From Platanthera guangdongensis (Eukaryota > Streptophyta > Magnoliopsida > Asparagales > Orchidaceae): a DNA stretch of 64,000 bases. The stretch lies in assembly GCA_039583875.1 (NCBI GenBank), contig CM077159.1, positions 1,944,812 to 2,008,811 on the forward strand, written 5' to 3'. The position numbers and the translations under genes are program-made. The notes below the pieces were generated by a model. It did no database searches. It worked only from the letters and a program-made list of their open reading frames with translations, and was not told the origin of the DNA. This document shows, one piece after another, positions 29,715 through 41,869 of this stretch. How positions within the stretch are numbered: position 1 is the first letter of the stretch; the number at the start of each line of letters is the position of its first letter.

Positions 29715-29967
29715 TCGTTTCAACTTTCACGTTGCAAACATCCTCTCTGCGTTCCTTGTTAGAGATCCGATCGTTAGAACTCAAAAAAAATATTTTCTGT
29801 GGTCTGCAAATAGCGGGCTGAAAACTTTATTTTTCAGCAAAATTTCAAAGAAAAATTTTTTTAACGATCTACGTGTTATTCTCATCGGGAGTATATAAAA
29901 ATATCTTATTTTCAATATAGCTTCAGTCCTAGAAAAATTCATCTTGCCCGGGGCCTCCCAAACCTGA

Positions 29968-31639
29968 ATGCGCACTAGGCTAGGAACGGAGTACGCAACC
30001 CCGTCTACGTCTAGGATGGCTGCGAACGAGCATGGTGATCCCAACACCGAGGCTATAGCAGGTCTTCGTGCCGAAATGACAGAGCTTAGGAACGCCTTAG
30101 CCCAGATCCTACAAAATCAAGCAAGGCCACCCCCACCTCCCGTTAATGCTGGGCAGCCCAACCGGCACCAACCGAACTTTGATTCGGATTCTGAGGGAAA
30201 CTCTCCCCGTATGCCCCTCGAGAACCCAGCCCCGAGCGAGGCTTTGATATCACGAGGGCTATCAAGATAGATGCCCCCACCTATGATGGCATGGGAGATC
30301 CCCAGATCTTCCTCCATTGGGCTATAGACATGGAGTGCTATTTCGAATGGCACAACCTCACGGACCCCCAAAAGGTTCAAGTTGCCAGGATGAAATTAAT
30401 GGGACGTGCCAAAACCTATTGGCTGAATGAAGAACGTAGGTTAGGAGCTGGGCACGGGGTCCCACTCATTGGATGGGCTGTTATGAAGAACCTGCTAACC
30501 GATCAGTACGTTCCCGCGTACCATCGGGCGCAAATGTTCGATGAGCTTGCCACCCTTCGGCAAGGCTCAATGTCTGTTGCTAAATATATGGGAGAACTTA
30601 AGGACCGTATGGTACGATGTGACCTTCGAGAGATCCCCGAAGTAACCTTATCTAGATTTCGAAAGGGACTTCACCCCGACATTCAGCGGAAACTCTTGCG
30701 TTATGGTCACACGGACTTGAATACGACTTTCAATGCCGCCTTGGACATTGAAAAGAACCTAGCATCTAAAGCTCACTCCCGTTATTCTAATGCGAAGAAT
30801 AAGTCCACCGCTGGGGCCTCTTCTTCCACTTTTCCTGATAAAGGAAAATTTAGATCCTCCGAGTCGAAATCCGTTGTGATTACCGCGAGAAATACCAAGA
30901 ACCCCGCTAGTGAGCGTATCCCCGTTGGAAAGGTTAGCAAGGCTAACACCACTTGTTACTCATGCGGTGTTCAAGGCCACTATGCCTATGAATGCCCCAC
31001 CAAGACGAAGGCCATAGCCTTACTAGAGTCCACTACCGACCCTGACAACTATGTCTATGAGGCCGAAGAGGAGAGCGACCCTGATGGAGTCCCTAGTGAC
31101 TTGGAGGACGATCACCGCCTTATGGTGATGCGTTGCATTTTGACCACTCCTCGTCCTGTAGACGACTGGAAGAGGACGAGCATCTTTTCCCTGATCTTTA
31201 AGAGTGGAGAAAAACTTTGCAAATTAGTTATTGATGGTGGTAGTTGCGTAAACGCCGTTTCTGAGAATGCCGTTAAGCGCATGTCCTTGACTGTCGAGCC
31301 GCACCCGACCCCCTACCAGGTCGCTTGGATTAGTAAGGTTACTATTAAGGTTACCCAACGATGCCTAGTCCCCTTGTCTTTCAAATCCTACACGGATGAG
31401 GTTTGGTGCGACGTCCTACCAATGGACGTTTGTCATGTGTTATTAGGCCGCCCTTGGCTATACGACCGTGATGTGACGCACTATGGTCGTGCCAACACTT
31501 ATGAGTTTAAATTCAATGGCAAGATCATCACCTTGAGACCGACTGTGCCAAAAGAGCCGGTAGTGTTGGCTAAGGATACCACCATCCCAGTTGAGAGGAA
31601 AGCCTTGAGTTTAGTTGGTAGGAAGGAATTTGTGAAGGA
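29968..31639 (+). pseudogene. gag: gag and protease of B
   Basis: ATG at 29968 opens MRTRLGTEYATPSTSRMAA, a proline-rich stretch and then a frame change near 30235; from there the frame of 30291 runs intact to 31639. It has the Gag block FLHWAIDMECYFEWHN, the knuckle CYSCGVQGHYAYEC (Cys at 30954, residue 222 of that frame) and a retropepsin-like domain with VIDGGSC (Asp at 31233, residue 315) and MDVCHVLLGRPWLYDRDV. The active site is DGG rather than DTG or DSG. The frame resumes in pol at 46991 after D. Confidence 0.88.
31635..31639. repeat. Target site duplication of D, left (AAGGA)
   Basis: Identical AAGGA follows D at 46986-46990. Confidence 0.92.
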
Positions 31640-31929
31640 TGTAACATCCCATTTCCAACTAGACCCCTAAGAGTGGTTTTGGCCATGACTAGGTCATGAC
31701 AAACCCTAGGAAGCCAGAAATGGGCCAAGAGATAGGAGGCCAAGGTAGGGATCACCATGGTCTGCAAATAGTAGGATTTTGAACAATGGTTTAGAATGGC
31801 AATGGGGCTTCACCATGGCCCCAAGACCCTACCACAACACTCCCAAACATTTTGGGAGACCCATTAGAGCCAAAAAGACCCATTAGGGCCAACCCAAGAG
31901 GCCCAGTTGACCAAGGTCAACCCTAGCCC

Positions 31930-32531
31930 TGAATGGGTCAACCTAGCCTACTTAGGGCCAATTGACCCACTCCTAGTCTAGAGGACCCCACCTATGCCCT
32001 CCTAACCCTAAAGAGAGGTCAATGGGTCACTAAGGACACATTGGGGTCAGCCGTAGAGGCCAGGTTGACCCAAGTCAACTCAAGCCCTAATCTGGGCAAA
32101 GTACCCTTACTAAGGGTATGTGACCTCCAAAGTGCAGGGCAACCCTACATAACCCTACCTAGACCCTAAGGGAAGTCAATGGGTCACCAAGGATCCATAG
32201 GGGTGAACCCTAATGGTCATGTTGACCCAAGTCAACTCTAGCCCTAAAATGGTCAAAGTGACCTTACCAAGGGTCAAGTGACCTTTAAGGTGCCAAGACA
32301 ACCCTACCCAACCCTACATAGACCTTAGGGGAGGCCAAGGAATCACCCAGGACCCAATGGGGTCAGCCTAGATGGTCAAACTGACCAAGTCAACCCTCAT
32401 TGAGGGTCAAGTCAACTTAGCCCAAAAAGGGCTAACCCAAGCTCAAGCCACTTCTCCCTTAGGCTAAACCCATTCCCATGACCATCATAATCCAGTGGGC
32501 TGCCTTTAGCTTATGAGGTTGACTAGTCAAC
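31930..32531. repeat. Degenerate tandem repeats rich in TTGAC/GTCAA (W-box core) in D LTR
   Basis: About 18 TTGAC or GTCAA pentamers in roughly 620 bp, many as facing pairs such as GTTGACCAAGGTCAAC, and a perfect 14-base palindrome GTTGACTAGTCAAC at 32518-32531. Repeats of about 120 bp are visible (GTTGACCCAAGTCAACTC twice). The 3' LTR keeps them at about 42140-42761. Confidence 0.75.
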
Positions 32532-35500
32532 CAGAGGTGACTAGGAGAGAGAAAAGAGCTCCTCTCTATGATAATGGAGGAGAGAGAAAATGGGGAAGAG
32601 GGAAGGGAGGAGAGAAGCCGGCCAAGGAAGGCCAACAGCCACCAGTTATGGCTGTAATCAACTCCTCTAGGGGAGAGGAGTTGATTCCAGCCGTTTCCCG
32701 GCCACCAAGCGGTGGGTTCAGCCCCCCCTCCACACAACCCGAGCCACACCTTTAATGGTGTTAATGGCCATTGAAGAACCAGCCTCTCCTCTCCCCCATT
32801 TACCATTTAAACACCTTCAGGGAGCCGAGGGGATCATTTTGGAGCGTTTACCTAGAGGAGACGGGCCACTCCACTGTGCAGTTGCAGAAGCCGAGCGCCG
32901 CCGCCGTCGTCAATGGCATCCCGCCGCTCCTCTCGCATCCAGGCCGCCAGGAAGGTCCTCCTCCTCTCCTTAACTCGCGGGTAGATCCTAGGAATCATTA
33001 GGCTTGAGTTTCGGGCTCAATTGAGCCCGATTCAATCCGGGATTCTCCTGGTTTCGGCAAGAAAATCTCTTGCTTTATCCGCCGGAAAACCCCTCTCCGG
33101 CGGCGGAGCCGCCGCCTGACGATAGCCACCACCTCGACGAAGGTGATGGTGGCGGTGGCCGGCCGGGGAAGGGGCTGGATTGCCGGCGGCAGGGCTTGGA
33201 AATCGCTCCAGGCGGGACGAATCTCAGCCGTTGGCTCAATGGGGACGATGACCAGATGCCGTTGATTCTTGCGCCAAGATTCGCGCTGCATCAAAATCAA
33301 ACTATAGGAAATTAATGATATTTATTTCATTTCTGTCACATTAGATGTATTTAATGTATTTAATTTTTAAAAATACTTAGGGACCCTGGATGGAAATCTG
33401 CCCAACATGAAAATTGTAGCTTAGGGTGTCTAGTTTGTAGCAAAATTGCTTGGACCCTTTTGGGCCACTGGTTAGACCAGGGTACCCTTTTTGGGAGGAC
33501 CTATACCTAGGCCTAAACAGAGATTATTTTTGGTGCCCACACTTCATTCCTTGTCCAAGCAAGTTGAAATTTGGGCAGTGAGAAGGTCTTAGCCATACCT
33601 AGAACCTGTCCAAAATTTAGAATTTTTGGAGAATATTTTTCTATAGTTTTTAGGAAAATTTAATAAATCATGATTAATTTAATTATGTGACCTAATTAAT
33701 TTAAAACTCCCCCAAATTTTGGTGGGTGGTCTTAGGTGTCATGATAGGTATAGGGTTAAAACTTTAGCTCATTTGGAGATGTTTAGGATAGGTAATTTAC
33801 CCACCCTATATATGACCTTATAAGGGTATTTTGGTCAAAAGCCACTATGTGATGGTTGAGTGGCCAAATTCCCTCATCAGAGGCTGAACGTTTGGCCACT
33901 GATATAACTTGACTTTCTACACTCACTTATGGAGTTTGGAGTGGATTGGACTAGGGTAGCCCTAAAATTTTAGGGTAGGCCCTTTAGGGTAAATTTCTAG
34001 GGTTTGAAGAAATTGGGGTCAAAAGACCTTGGATGGACTTGAAACTTGGGAATGATGTCCATAGGGTTACTATGGTCCTGTGGTTAAAATTTTAGGGCAT
34101 TTGGAAGACTTAAAACCCTTTAAATCCATAACCCTAGTTTAGGGCACTAGCTTGAAACCATAAGATCTAATACCAAAACTCTCTGAAAAGGCCTAAGTCT
34201 TTGAATGGGTAGTTGCTTAGGGTATATATATCTCTGGAAATTTTATGATAAATTTTGGATGAATATTTTTGGTACTTTATTCACAAAGTCATGTTTTACA
34301 ATTTTCACTTAGGAATTTTTGGAGAACAATATACTTGATTAAACCTGATGAAACTTAGCAAAAGGGCTTGTAATCATGGTACCCATCTCTGTAAATTTTT
34401 ATGAAATTTTTGAAGAATGATATTTAGTAGTTGCTTCTTTAATTATTTAATTCTATAGAACATTGGTAAATTTAATAATGACATTTAGATTGTCTGAAAA
34501 ATTCTAATTTCTTCATCATGATGTTTCTAGTTCCTTATGAAGCCCTAGTAATTTTTACATAATTATTGGAGACATATTTGTGGCACTTCCTTCATTATAT
34601 TTGATTTTAGGAATTATTTTAATAAATCCTTTAGAGGTCAAGAACTATCTGGAAAATTATGAAAATTGGTAACCAATAATATTTCTCTGTTATTTAGTGA
34701 ATACAAATTTTAGGAGGCCATTACCTGAGAAAATCTTATGGTTCATGTTCAAATTGACTATGGCCTAGTTTTTGAGGAAAATTCAATAAATAGTAGATTA
34801 ATTGGGAAAAATATGATGTTCTGAATTTAGACTATATTTATCATAATAGACCTCTAATAATTATCATAAGGGTACTGGATGAGTATTTCATGTACTTCCC
34901 TTTTTACGGGTCATGTAGCTTAAGTGGTCTGCATATAGCAAAACTGCAGAATTTCATTTGGATGTGAATTAGGGCAAGTATGATGAGTCCTGATGGTTTG
35001 TTGTAAGGACAAGTGGAATGGGCTGCGTCTTTGGAAGATGAGTGAGTAAGGTGTGGTTCTGTCTAGGGTTATAGGCGTTCGGGTCCGACGAAAGATCGTC
35101 CTACCCAAGGAGAGTTGGAGTCAAATTACCCTAGGATTAGCATATCGAAATATGAGAAGATAAAGGGTAAGGGAATCAACCAATAATAAAATAAGTACCT
35201 TGCGAAAGGGAACGCTGGGCGTAATCCCAACATAGTTCCTAGTGCCCCTTGAGAGCCCTTCACAGGGAATACCGGGGGCAGTCCTGGGTTAACGTAAACT
35301 GTTTAACAAGCTGAAAGAGTAACTTAGTAATTAGGGTTGCACATTCCACAACACTAATGGCACCCGAGGTTGGATAGGAGCTTCGGCTCGGATGGTTAAA
35401 AAGGCGGACTTTGGGTCCGGGGAGCTTCAGCTCGATTGCTTGAGTTGGACGTGTTGGTCCGGGGAGCTTCGGCTCGATTCTTGATTACGCTAAATTGCAT

Positions 35501-36144
35501 GTGCATAACAGGGAAGAAAATTAAGGTGGTGGGTCTTCGGTATTGGAGGGTCGATGCACCGACGCCAATACGTTGACTCGGCAAGTGTGGTTAGCACTTT
35601 GCCAACAGAAGTCCGGTGCGCCAGCCGGCAAGAGTACGCAGGAGTCCGCTTCGTGCACCAAGCGTTGAGGCGTACGATAGGTCTGACCGGTAGTGCTTTA
35701 CTGGTTTAGAGGTGGGCGAGGCCCAACCCACCGCTTCCATCTGCCACTACGGAGGTATCCTGGGAGGTTACGGCTCCAGAAAGGGGGAACTAAAGGTCTG
35801 TGTGCACAGAGTCGGGTGTGTGTGTTGCACTTGCATGTCCATCATGCCCACTTGCATGTCATGGCATAATCGTTACCTTTAACCTTGACACCTAAAGTAT
35901 AAGTGGAATGGGACGCTTATACCTTAGGACCTGCTAAACGACCCCTTAGTCTATAAGCTTGTGTGGGCAAGTTTATAAATTAAGGTTAATCTTGATATAT
36001 TTAGTTACTGCTGTTTGACCACCGACACCCCAGCGTATAAATCGATATGGGACTTTTTATACGATGGGAGCCTTGCAAAAGACCCCTTGGCTTATGTGTT
36101 TTTCACATAAGTGAAGGTTACATTTCATATTACAGCTTATCGAC

Positions 36145-36152
36145 TTTATATA
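36145..36152 (+). promoter_or_regulatory. TATA box of D 5' LTR
   Basis: TTTATATA in CGACTTTATATACC, followed by a CT-rich stretch like a plant 5' leader and then the ATG exon 190 bp downstream. Same at 46375-46382. Confidence 0.6.
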
Positions 36153-36338
36153 CCATAGAACTTGCTAGAATAGGACCGCTGCCATCTGTTTTGACATTCT
36201 CCACCTTCACGTCCTCCCCTTTCTTCCTCTCCGCTCGGTGCCTAGGTGCCGTGGGGGAAGGGGTGGGGGATGATAGGACTTAGTCTTTTAGACTAACGGT
36301 TTTCGAACCGCATCATTTAGGGGATTGCGGAGACCAGC

Positions 36339-36413
36339 ATGGAGGAGCAGCCCCAGAGGCCGGTGCGCTTCGAGGTGGGGCAGTCTAGCTCCGGAGTTCA
36401 CACAGCCAGGACC
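36339..36413 (+). CDS. gag: Putative first coding exon of D gag, inside the 5' LTR
   Basis: ATG plus 24 codons (begins MEEQPQRPVRFEVG, ends VHTART) ending exactly at ACC|GTGAGT, a consensus donor. Spliced to 36950 it continues PPAQPTPQGG in phase 0. The exon is longer than in A, C and M1 but has the same place and phase. In the 3' LTR (46569-46643) the frame is kept but the donor is GTGAAT. Confidence 0.65.
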
Positions 36414-36949
36414 GTGAGTCTCGACCCTGAGCAGTTTTCTACTTTTGTTTCTGCATGAGAGATCTTGTAGTGAGGATTTGATGTACCGGGCATAAGCCCG
36501 TTTTGCTACTCTGATGTTATTTTTTGTGGACACTCCCTTCGTGGAGTTATATTTATTATGTCATGTGATTTTCTGTGGACAGATATCTTACATTTACTTC
36601 ATTATTCTGCTACTTTTCTGTGATCGAATTGGCCGGCAGAATCGGCGCTTTGTGGTGATGACTCTTCAGGGCGTGAAGGAGTCACCGCAAAACGGCGGTT
36701 CTGGGCCTAAGACCCCGGTGTCCAAAAAGGAAAAAGAAAAAAAAAGGGGGGGTCTTACAAGTGGTATCAAAGCAAACCTCGATCGAAAAGTAGCCGTCCA
36801 CAACCCTGGGTCACCCCCGCGCGGGTTTAGTTTGGGGACAAACTAAGCAGCGGAAGCAGTGGTGTGCCCATATGGGGGGAATCACATGTAAATTGTCCAC
36901 TTTCATTAGGCATTGAGTCGATTACCTACTAATGTGGTTCGTTTTGCAG
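36414..36949 (+). other. Putative 536-bp intron 1 of D
   Basis: Donor GTGAGT at 36414; acceptor TTCGTTTTGCAG at 36949 preceded by TACTAAT, a consensus branch point. It contains the LTR end, primer binding site and leader. Confidence 0.65.
36762..36773 (+). promoter_or_regulatory. Primer binding site of D
   Basis: TGGTATCAAAGC two bases after the LTR end; one mismatch to the tRNA-iMet site TGGTATCAGAGC. Confidence 0.85.
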
Positions 36950-38075
36950 CCCCCAGCTCAGCCCACCCCACAAGGTGGAGCTTAGCAGACTCCAGACATT
37001 GCACCACCTCCCATGGTCCCCACACCTTTCCTCCAGTCAGACATGGGGCAGACCCTTACAGCTATCCTTGAGGCCTTCCGAGCTCAGCAAGCCCCAGCCC
37101 AGCAGCCAAACCCAGGGGCCAACTGGATGAGCACCTTCCGAGGACTCTCTCCCCCATCATACTTAGGGACAGAGTCGGCAGTACGGACAGAGGAGTGGCT
37201 GGATGTGATGTACGAGATGTTGACTGGGATACGATGCCCTTGGGAGGAGAGGGTGGCCCTAGTGGTATCTTGCTTGGAGTCACATGCCAAGCGGTGGTGG
37301 AAGACGCTGTTGGACACGACCTTTGCTGATAGAGAGATTGCAGAAATCACTTGGGAAGAGTTCAGGGCCACGCTGCTGGAGCACTTTGTTCCTCAGTCGG
37401 CCAGGGACGAGTTGGAGGAGCGGTTCTTGCAGCTGAGGCAGGGCACCAGGACAGTGGTGGAGTACCATCGAGAGTTCGATCATTTGGCCCGATATGCGGG
37501 CTCCTATCAGCTGGATGAAGCAGGTTACGTCAAGAGGTTTTATAAGGGCCTAAAAGAGGAGTTGAGGGAGGCCCTGCTTTTTGTCTCTGACGGGCCCATC
37601 TCCCGGATTTTGGAGATGGCGAAGAGGATTGAGGCCGACTGGCACACCACTCGGGGCCGGAAACGGCAAGCGGAGGACCAGGGCCGGAGGGCCCGAAATG
37701 ATCAGCGGCGAGGCACCATACCAGATGGGAGGAGGACAGAGGAGCAGCCTCGTCAGGAGGTGAGGCAGGAGCCGAGAGAGCAGGTGGTTTTGGCCCCTCA
37801 ACCTCTCCGGATCCAAGAGATGCAGAGACCCCGGGGTATGGCGTATCCCCCGCCGGAGTGCTTCCATTGTCACCAGGTGGGACATCTCCGGAGAGACTAC
37901 CCTATGAGGGGGGCACCACCTACAGCACCACGGGGTGGCCCACCGGCCCAGCATTTCGGAGGTCGAGGACGCGGCCGAGGACGTGGTTACCAGGGAGGCG
38001 ACCGCAGGCAGAATGGGGAGCAGATTTACGCTTTGGACTTAGCACAGCCCCGGAACCCGGACAGGGTTATTGCAG
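36950..38075 (+). pseudogene. gag: gag body (exon 2) of D
   Basis: The frame opens at 36950 and has one TAG at 36983-36985, after which it is clean from ATG 37013 to the donor at 38075. Features: FRGLSPPSYLGTESAVRTEEWL, the capsid-like block with SHAKRWWKT near 37280, REFDHLARYAGSYQLDE, a basic region (residues about 215-260), and a zinc knuckle starting at Cys 283 (CFHCHQVGH). The last knuckle ligand is Tyr 296 instead of Cys (a G-to-A change), so RNA binding may be impaired. An RG-rich tail (GGRGRGRGRGYQGG) follows. Confidence 0.9.
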
Positions 38076-38194
38076 GTATGAGAGTAATCTTAGTTTTGGA
38101 TTTATTCTTTGCTCATATTAAGTGTTGATAGAACTACTACACAACCTAGGCTAGAAAACCTTACACCAGAGTTTTTCTTTCAAAACTGATTTAG
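38076..38194 (+). other. Putative 119-bp intron 2 between gag and pol of D
   Basis: Donor TTGCAG|GTATGAGAG at 38076; acceptor CTGATTTAG at 38194. The join reads RVIA-G-MVMVCGKPAHTLFDTG in frame (phase 1). When retained, Gag runs about 17 more codons to a TGA. Confidence 0.72.
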
Positions 38195-41100
38195 GAATGG
38201 TGATGGTGTGCGGCAAACCTGCCCATACCCTGTTCGACACGGGGGCATCGCACAACTTTGTGTCAGAGGATTTCGTCAAGGACCTGGACCAGATTCGATG
38301 TTATACGGGACTACCCAGGAGGGTGCGCCTCCCCAATGGGATGGAGATCCAGTCCACAGAAAAGTGCCTCCTGGAGGTTACCATAGACGGGTTGGCACTC
38401 GAGGCCCCGGCGACGATCCTGAGGATGCCGGACTTCGACCTCGTCTTGGGCATGACATGGCTTGTCTGGAACCATGCCCAGATTGATTGCCCGGCAAGGA
38501 GGGTCGTGCTCAGCCACGGCGATACTTATGCGACATTCGAAGGTACTACACCGGTCTCCCGTCTCCTGCTTTCATCTATTCAGGCCATTAAGGCTCATAT
38601 GCAAGGGGACGAGGTATATCAAGTATTGTTCGAGATGACTTAGGAGAAGGACCTGATTGCTAACATTCCGGTGGTTCGTGACTACGCCGACATTTTTCCG
38701 GATAAGCTGCCAGGACTACCTCCGCATAGGGAAAAGGACTTCCAGATTCAGTTGGTACCAGGGGCTAAGCCGGTATCCAAGGCCCTTATCGGATGGCTCC
38801 GAAGGAGTTGGCGGAGTTTCGGACGCAGTTGCAGGAGCTGGTGGAAGCAGGATTTGTTAGGCCGAGTTCCTCATCATGGGGAGCTCCTGTACTATTCGTA
38901 AAGAAGAAGGACGGCACTTTACGCCTGTGCATCGACTATCGAGCACTAAACAGGCTGACCGTCCGAAATACCTATCTGCTCCCCAGGATAGACGAGTTGT
39001 TCGATCAGCTGGAGGGAGCCCATTATTTTTCGAAGCTGGACTTGAGATCAGGCTACTACCAGCTGCGGATCCAGGAGGAGGATATTCCGAAGACGGCCTT
39101 TAGTAGCCGATATGGATTGTATGAGTTCATCATGATGCCCTTCGGGCTCACGAACGCCCCGTCGGCGTTTATGAGCCTCATGAACCGGGTCTTCGAGGCT
39201 TATTTGGATGTGTTCGTCATAGTGTTCATAGACGACATCCTTATCTATTCTAAGACGGAGGAGGAGCACACGCGGCATCTAGCACTGACCCTGGAGAGAC
39301 TGCGGGAGCATCGTCTTTATGCGAAGTTCAGTAAGTGTCAGTTCTGGCTGAAGGAGGTGGCTTTCTTAGGTCACATTATCAGCGGAGCCGGGCTGGCAGT
39401 GGACCCGGCAAAGATTCGAGCTATTTCGGAGTGGCCGCAGCTGAAAACAGCCACTGACGTACGGAGTTTTCTAGGACTTGCCGGTTACTATCGGAAGTTC
39501 GTGGAGGGATTCTCTCGAATCGCCCTCCCGCTCACATCCTTGACAAAGAAGGAGGTACCGTTCGTGTGGACCCCGCAGTGCCAGACAGCTTTCCAGGAGC
39601 TGAAGGATCGGCTGACCTCGGCTCCCATTCTTACTCTCCCCTCGGGGAGGGAGGGATTCCAGGTCTACACCGACGCATCATATCAAGGGATGGGAGCAGT
39701 ACTGATGCAGAACGGACACGTCATAGCTTATGCTTCCCCCCAGCTGAAGACCCATGAGAAGAACTACCCAGTGCACGACCTGGAGATGGGAGCAGTTGTA
39801 TTCACACTAAAAATATGGCGGCATTACCTATATGGAGTCCACTGTGACATATACTCCGATCATAAGAACCTTAAGTACGTGGACACGCAGAAGGAACTAA
39901 ACATCAGGCAGAGGCGGTGGGTGGAGTTCCTTTCTGACTATCAGTATGAGATGCATTACCACCCGGGGAAGGCGAACGTGGTAGCGGACGCACTGAGTCG
40001 GAGAGCCGCCACAGCAGGAGCAGAGCCCCAGTTGATGTCTATGGAGCTGCTGCAGAGACTAGAGGACATGCACATTACTCTGGTGTCGTCTGATGATCCT
40101 GAGCTCTATGAGGAGTACTTGGCCGCGATGGGCGTTACTGATGACTTCAGAGACCGAGTCAGAGAAGGGCAGAGGCAGGATGCCAAGTTAGAGCCCATTT
40201 TCCAAGCTCTGAAGGCAGGCACTGCAGGAGATTACACACTGAGGGACGATCTGGTGTGCTTCAGAGGACGGGTGTATATACCGGAGGGAGGCCAGATCCG
40301 GGAGGATATTATGACGGAGGCGCACTGCAGCCGGTATTCTGTACACCCGGGGATCACAAAGATGACGGCTGATTTGAAGAAGACGATGTTCTGGCCGGGC
40401 ATGAAGAAGGATGTCTCACACTTCGTAACCCATTGTGAGGCATGTCAGCTAGTGAAGGCGGAGTGCAGGAACCCCGCGGGATTATTGCAGCCACTCCCGG
40501 TGCCGGAGTGGAAGTTTGACGACATAGCCATGGACTTCATACATGGGCTTCCCCGGTCTCGGACAGGGAATGACTCGATCTGGGTAATCGTCGATCGGTT
40601 GACCAAGGTGGCTCGATTTATACCGATCAGGAAGGATGATTCAGTAGGAGTACTGGTGCGGAAGTTTGTGGAGCAGTTCATTCGTTATCATGGCGTGCCC
40701 AGGACGATAGTGTCGGATCGGGATGGCAGGTTCACCTCCAGGGAGTGGAGATCCGTGCAAGCCTACTTAGGCACGCGATTGACTTTCAGCACTGCATTCC
40801 ACCCCCAGACAGACGGGCAGACAGAACGCACCAACCGGACGCTGGAGGACCTTTTGAGGTTATGCATCTTGGACCGCGGGGAACCGTGGGAGAAACTCTT
40901 GCCCCTTGTCGAGTTCTCCTATAACAACAGCCACCAGTCCAGAATCAGGATGGCGCCTTACGAAGCCTTGTACGGGAGGAGATGCCGGACCCCGCTTTCT
41001 TGGGTGCAGAACGAGGATCCGAAAGTGTTGGGGTCAGAGTTTGTTGAAGACAACGAGGCACAGGTGAGGCTGATCAGGGACAGGATGCTCGAGGCACAGA

Positions 41101-41603
41101 GTAGACAGGCTAAGTATTATGACGCCCGACATCGGCAGGTGGAGTTCCAGGTGGGGGACCGGGTGTTTCTGAAGATCCGGCCCATGCATGGAGTTTCACG
41201 GGTGCGTGGTCGGAGGAAGAAGCTCAGCCCTAGGTACATGGGCCCTTACAGGATCCTGGAGCGGATCGGACCCCTAGCCTACCGGCTGGAGTTACCACCA
41301 GAGCTGGAAGCGCTGCATGACGTCTTCCACATTTCTTCTTTGAGGAGGGCTCTGCTACGCCCGGAGCAGCAGATTCTGACTACCGAAGGGCCGGTAGCGT
41401 CAGATCGGTCGGTTCATTTGGAGCCTGTGAGGATCGACGACCGAGGAGTGCGGGTCTTGCGACGCAAGAAGGTCCCACTAGTCAAGGTCCTATGGAGGAA
41501 CCACGGCCAGGAGGAGCATACCTGGGAGCCACAGGACCTGATGCGACAAAGATACCCCGAGCTATTCAGTCAGGTATACCTCTCGGACCCCTCAAGATGT
41601 TAA
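38195..41603 (+). pseudogene. pol: pol of D: protease, RT, RNase H, integrase, chromodomain-like tail; one stop and one frameshift
   Basis: Retropepsin LFDTGAS (Asp at 38236-38238) is intact. TAG at 38641-38643 interrupts the protease-RT linker and a one-base loss near 38782 shifts the frame; from 38793 the frame is open for 936 codons. RT has FIDDILIYS with catalytic aspartates at 39231-39236. RNase H has [10 protein letters not shown] and YSDHKNLKY. Integrase has the HHCC finger (CEACQLV), DDE residues in [15 protein letters not shown] and [11 protein letters not shown]. The tail [18 protein letters not shown] is chromodomain-like. Confidence 0.93.
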
Positions 41604-41869
41604 TTTATTTTTCCTGCTTTAAGTATACTAAGGGCTGCTCTAGGTAGATAGGGGCTTATCTTTTGTTTATTGGGGGCTTAACCTTGTTTATTGGGATTTT
41701 GGTTCGCTGTTTGGGCGAAAGGGGTCTTAGATCTAAGTTTTTCCATAAAATCAAATTCAACGAACGAGGCGTCATAATGGGATGTTACAAGACTCTTTCC
41801 TTCGGTAATAAGACCCGTAGGTCCAACCTTGATTTCGGGGAAGAAATCTTTGTTTTGTTTATTGGGATT
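41604..41869 (+). other. 3' untranslated segment of D with weak purine tract
   Basis: Three GTTTATTGGG repeats (41666, 41689, 41857) and GATTTCGGGGAAGAAATC (41831-41848), the Tekay-type stem before the purine tract. The base run before the LTR, ATTGGGATT, is a poor polypurine tract. At 41777-41789 ATGGGATGTTACA is an inverted copy of the first 13 LTR bases. Confidence 0.6.

Larger units (their letters stand above)
31640..36759 (+). repeat. 5' LTR of D (5120 bp)
   Basis: Begins TGTAACATCCC, ends GGGGTCTTACA. Parts: W-box-rich tandem repeats (31930-32531), a GC-rich block with CCG repeats (about 32850-33260), a long AT-rich block (33300-34910), GAGCTTCGGCTCG repeats (35365-35480), near-promoter repeats (35870-36130), TATA at 36145, start exon at 36339 and an A/G-rich end. 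Small frames in it are not supported as genes. Confidence 0.93.

Noticed and set aside
32459..32806. 115-codon minus frame, repeated at 42689-43036
   Set aside because: Present twice only because it is in the LTR; overlaps several other frames and has low-complexity composition.
32755..33315. GC-rich frames in the D LTR (also 42985-43545), possible captured gene fragment
   Set aside because: Short overlapping frames on both strands, CCG-repeat driven, no recognisable domain.
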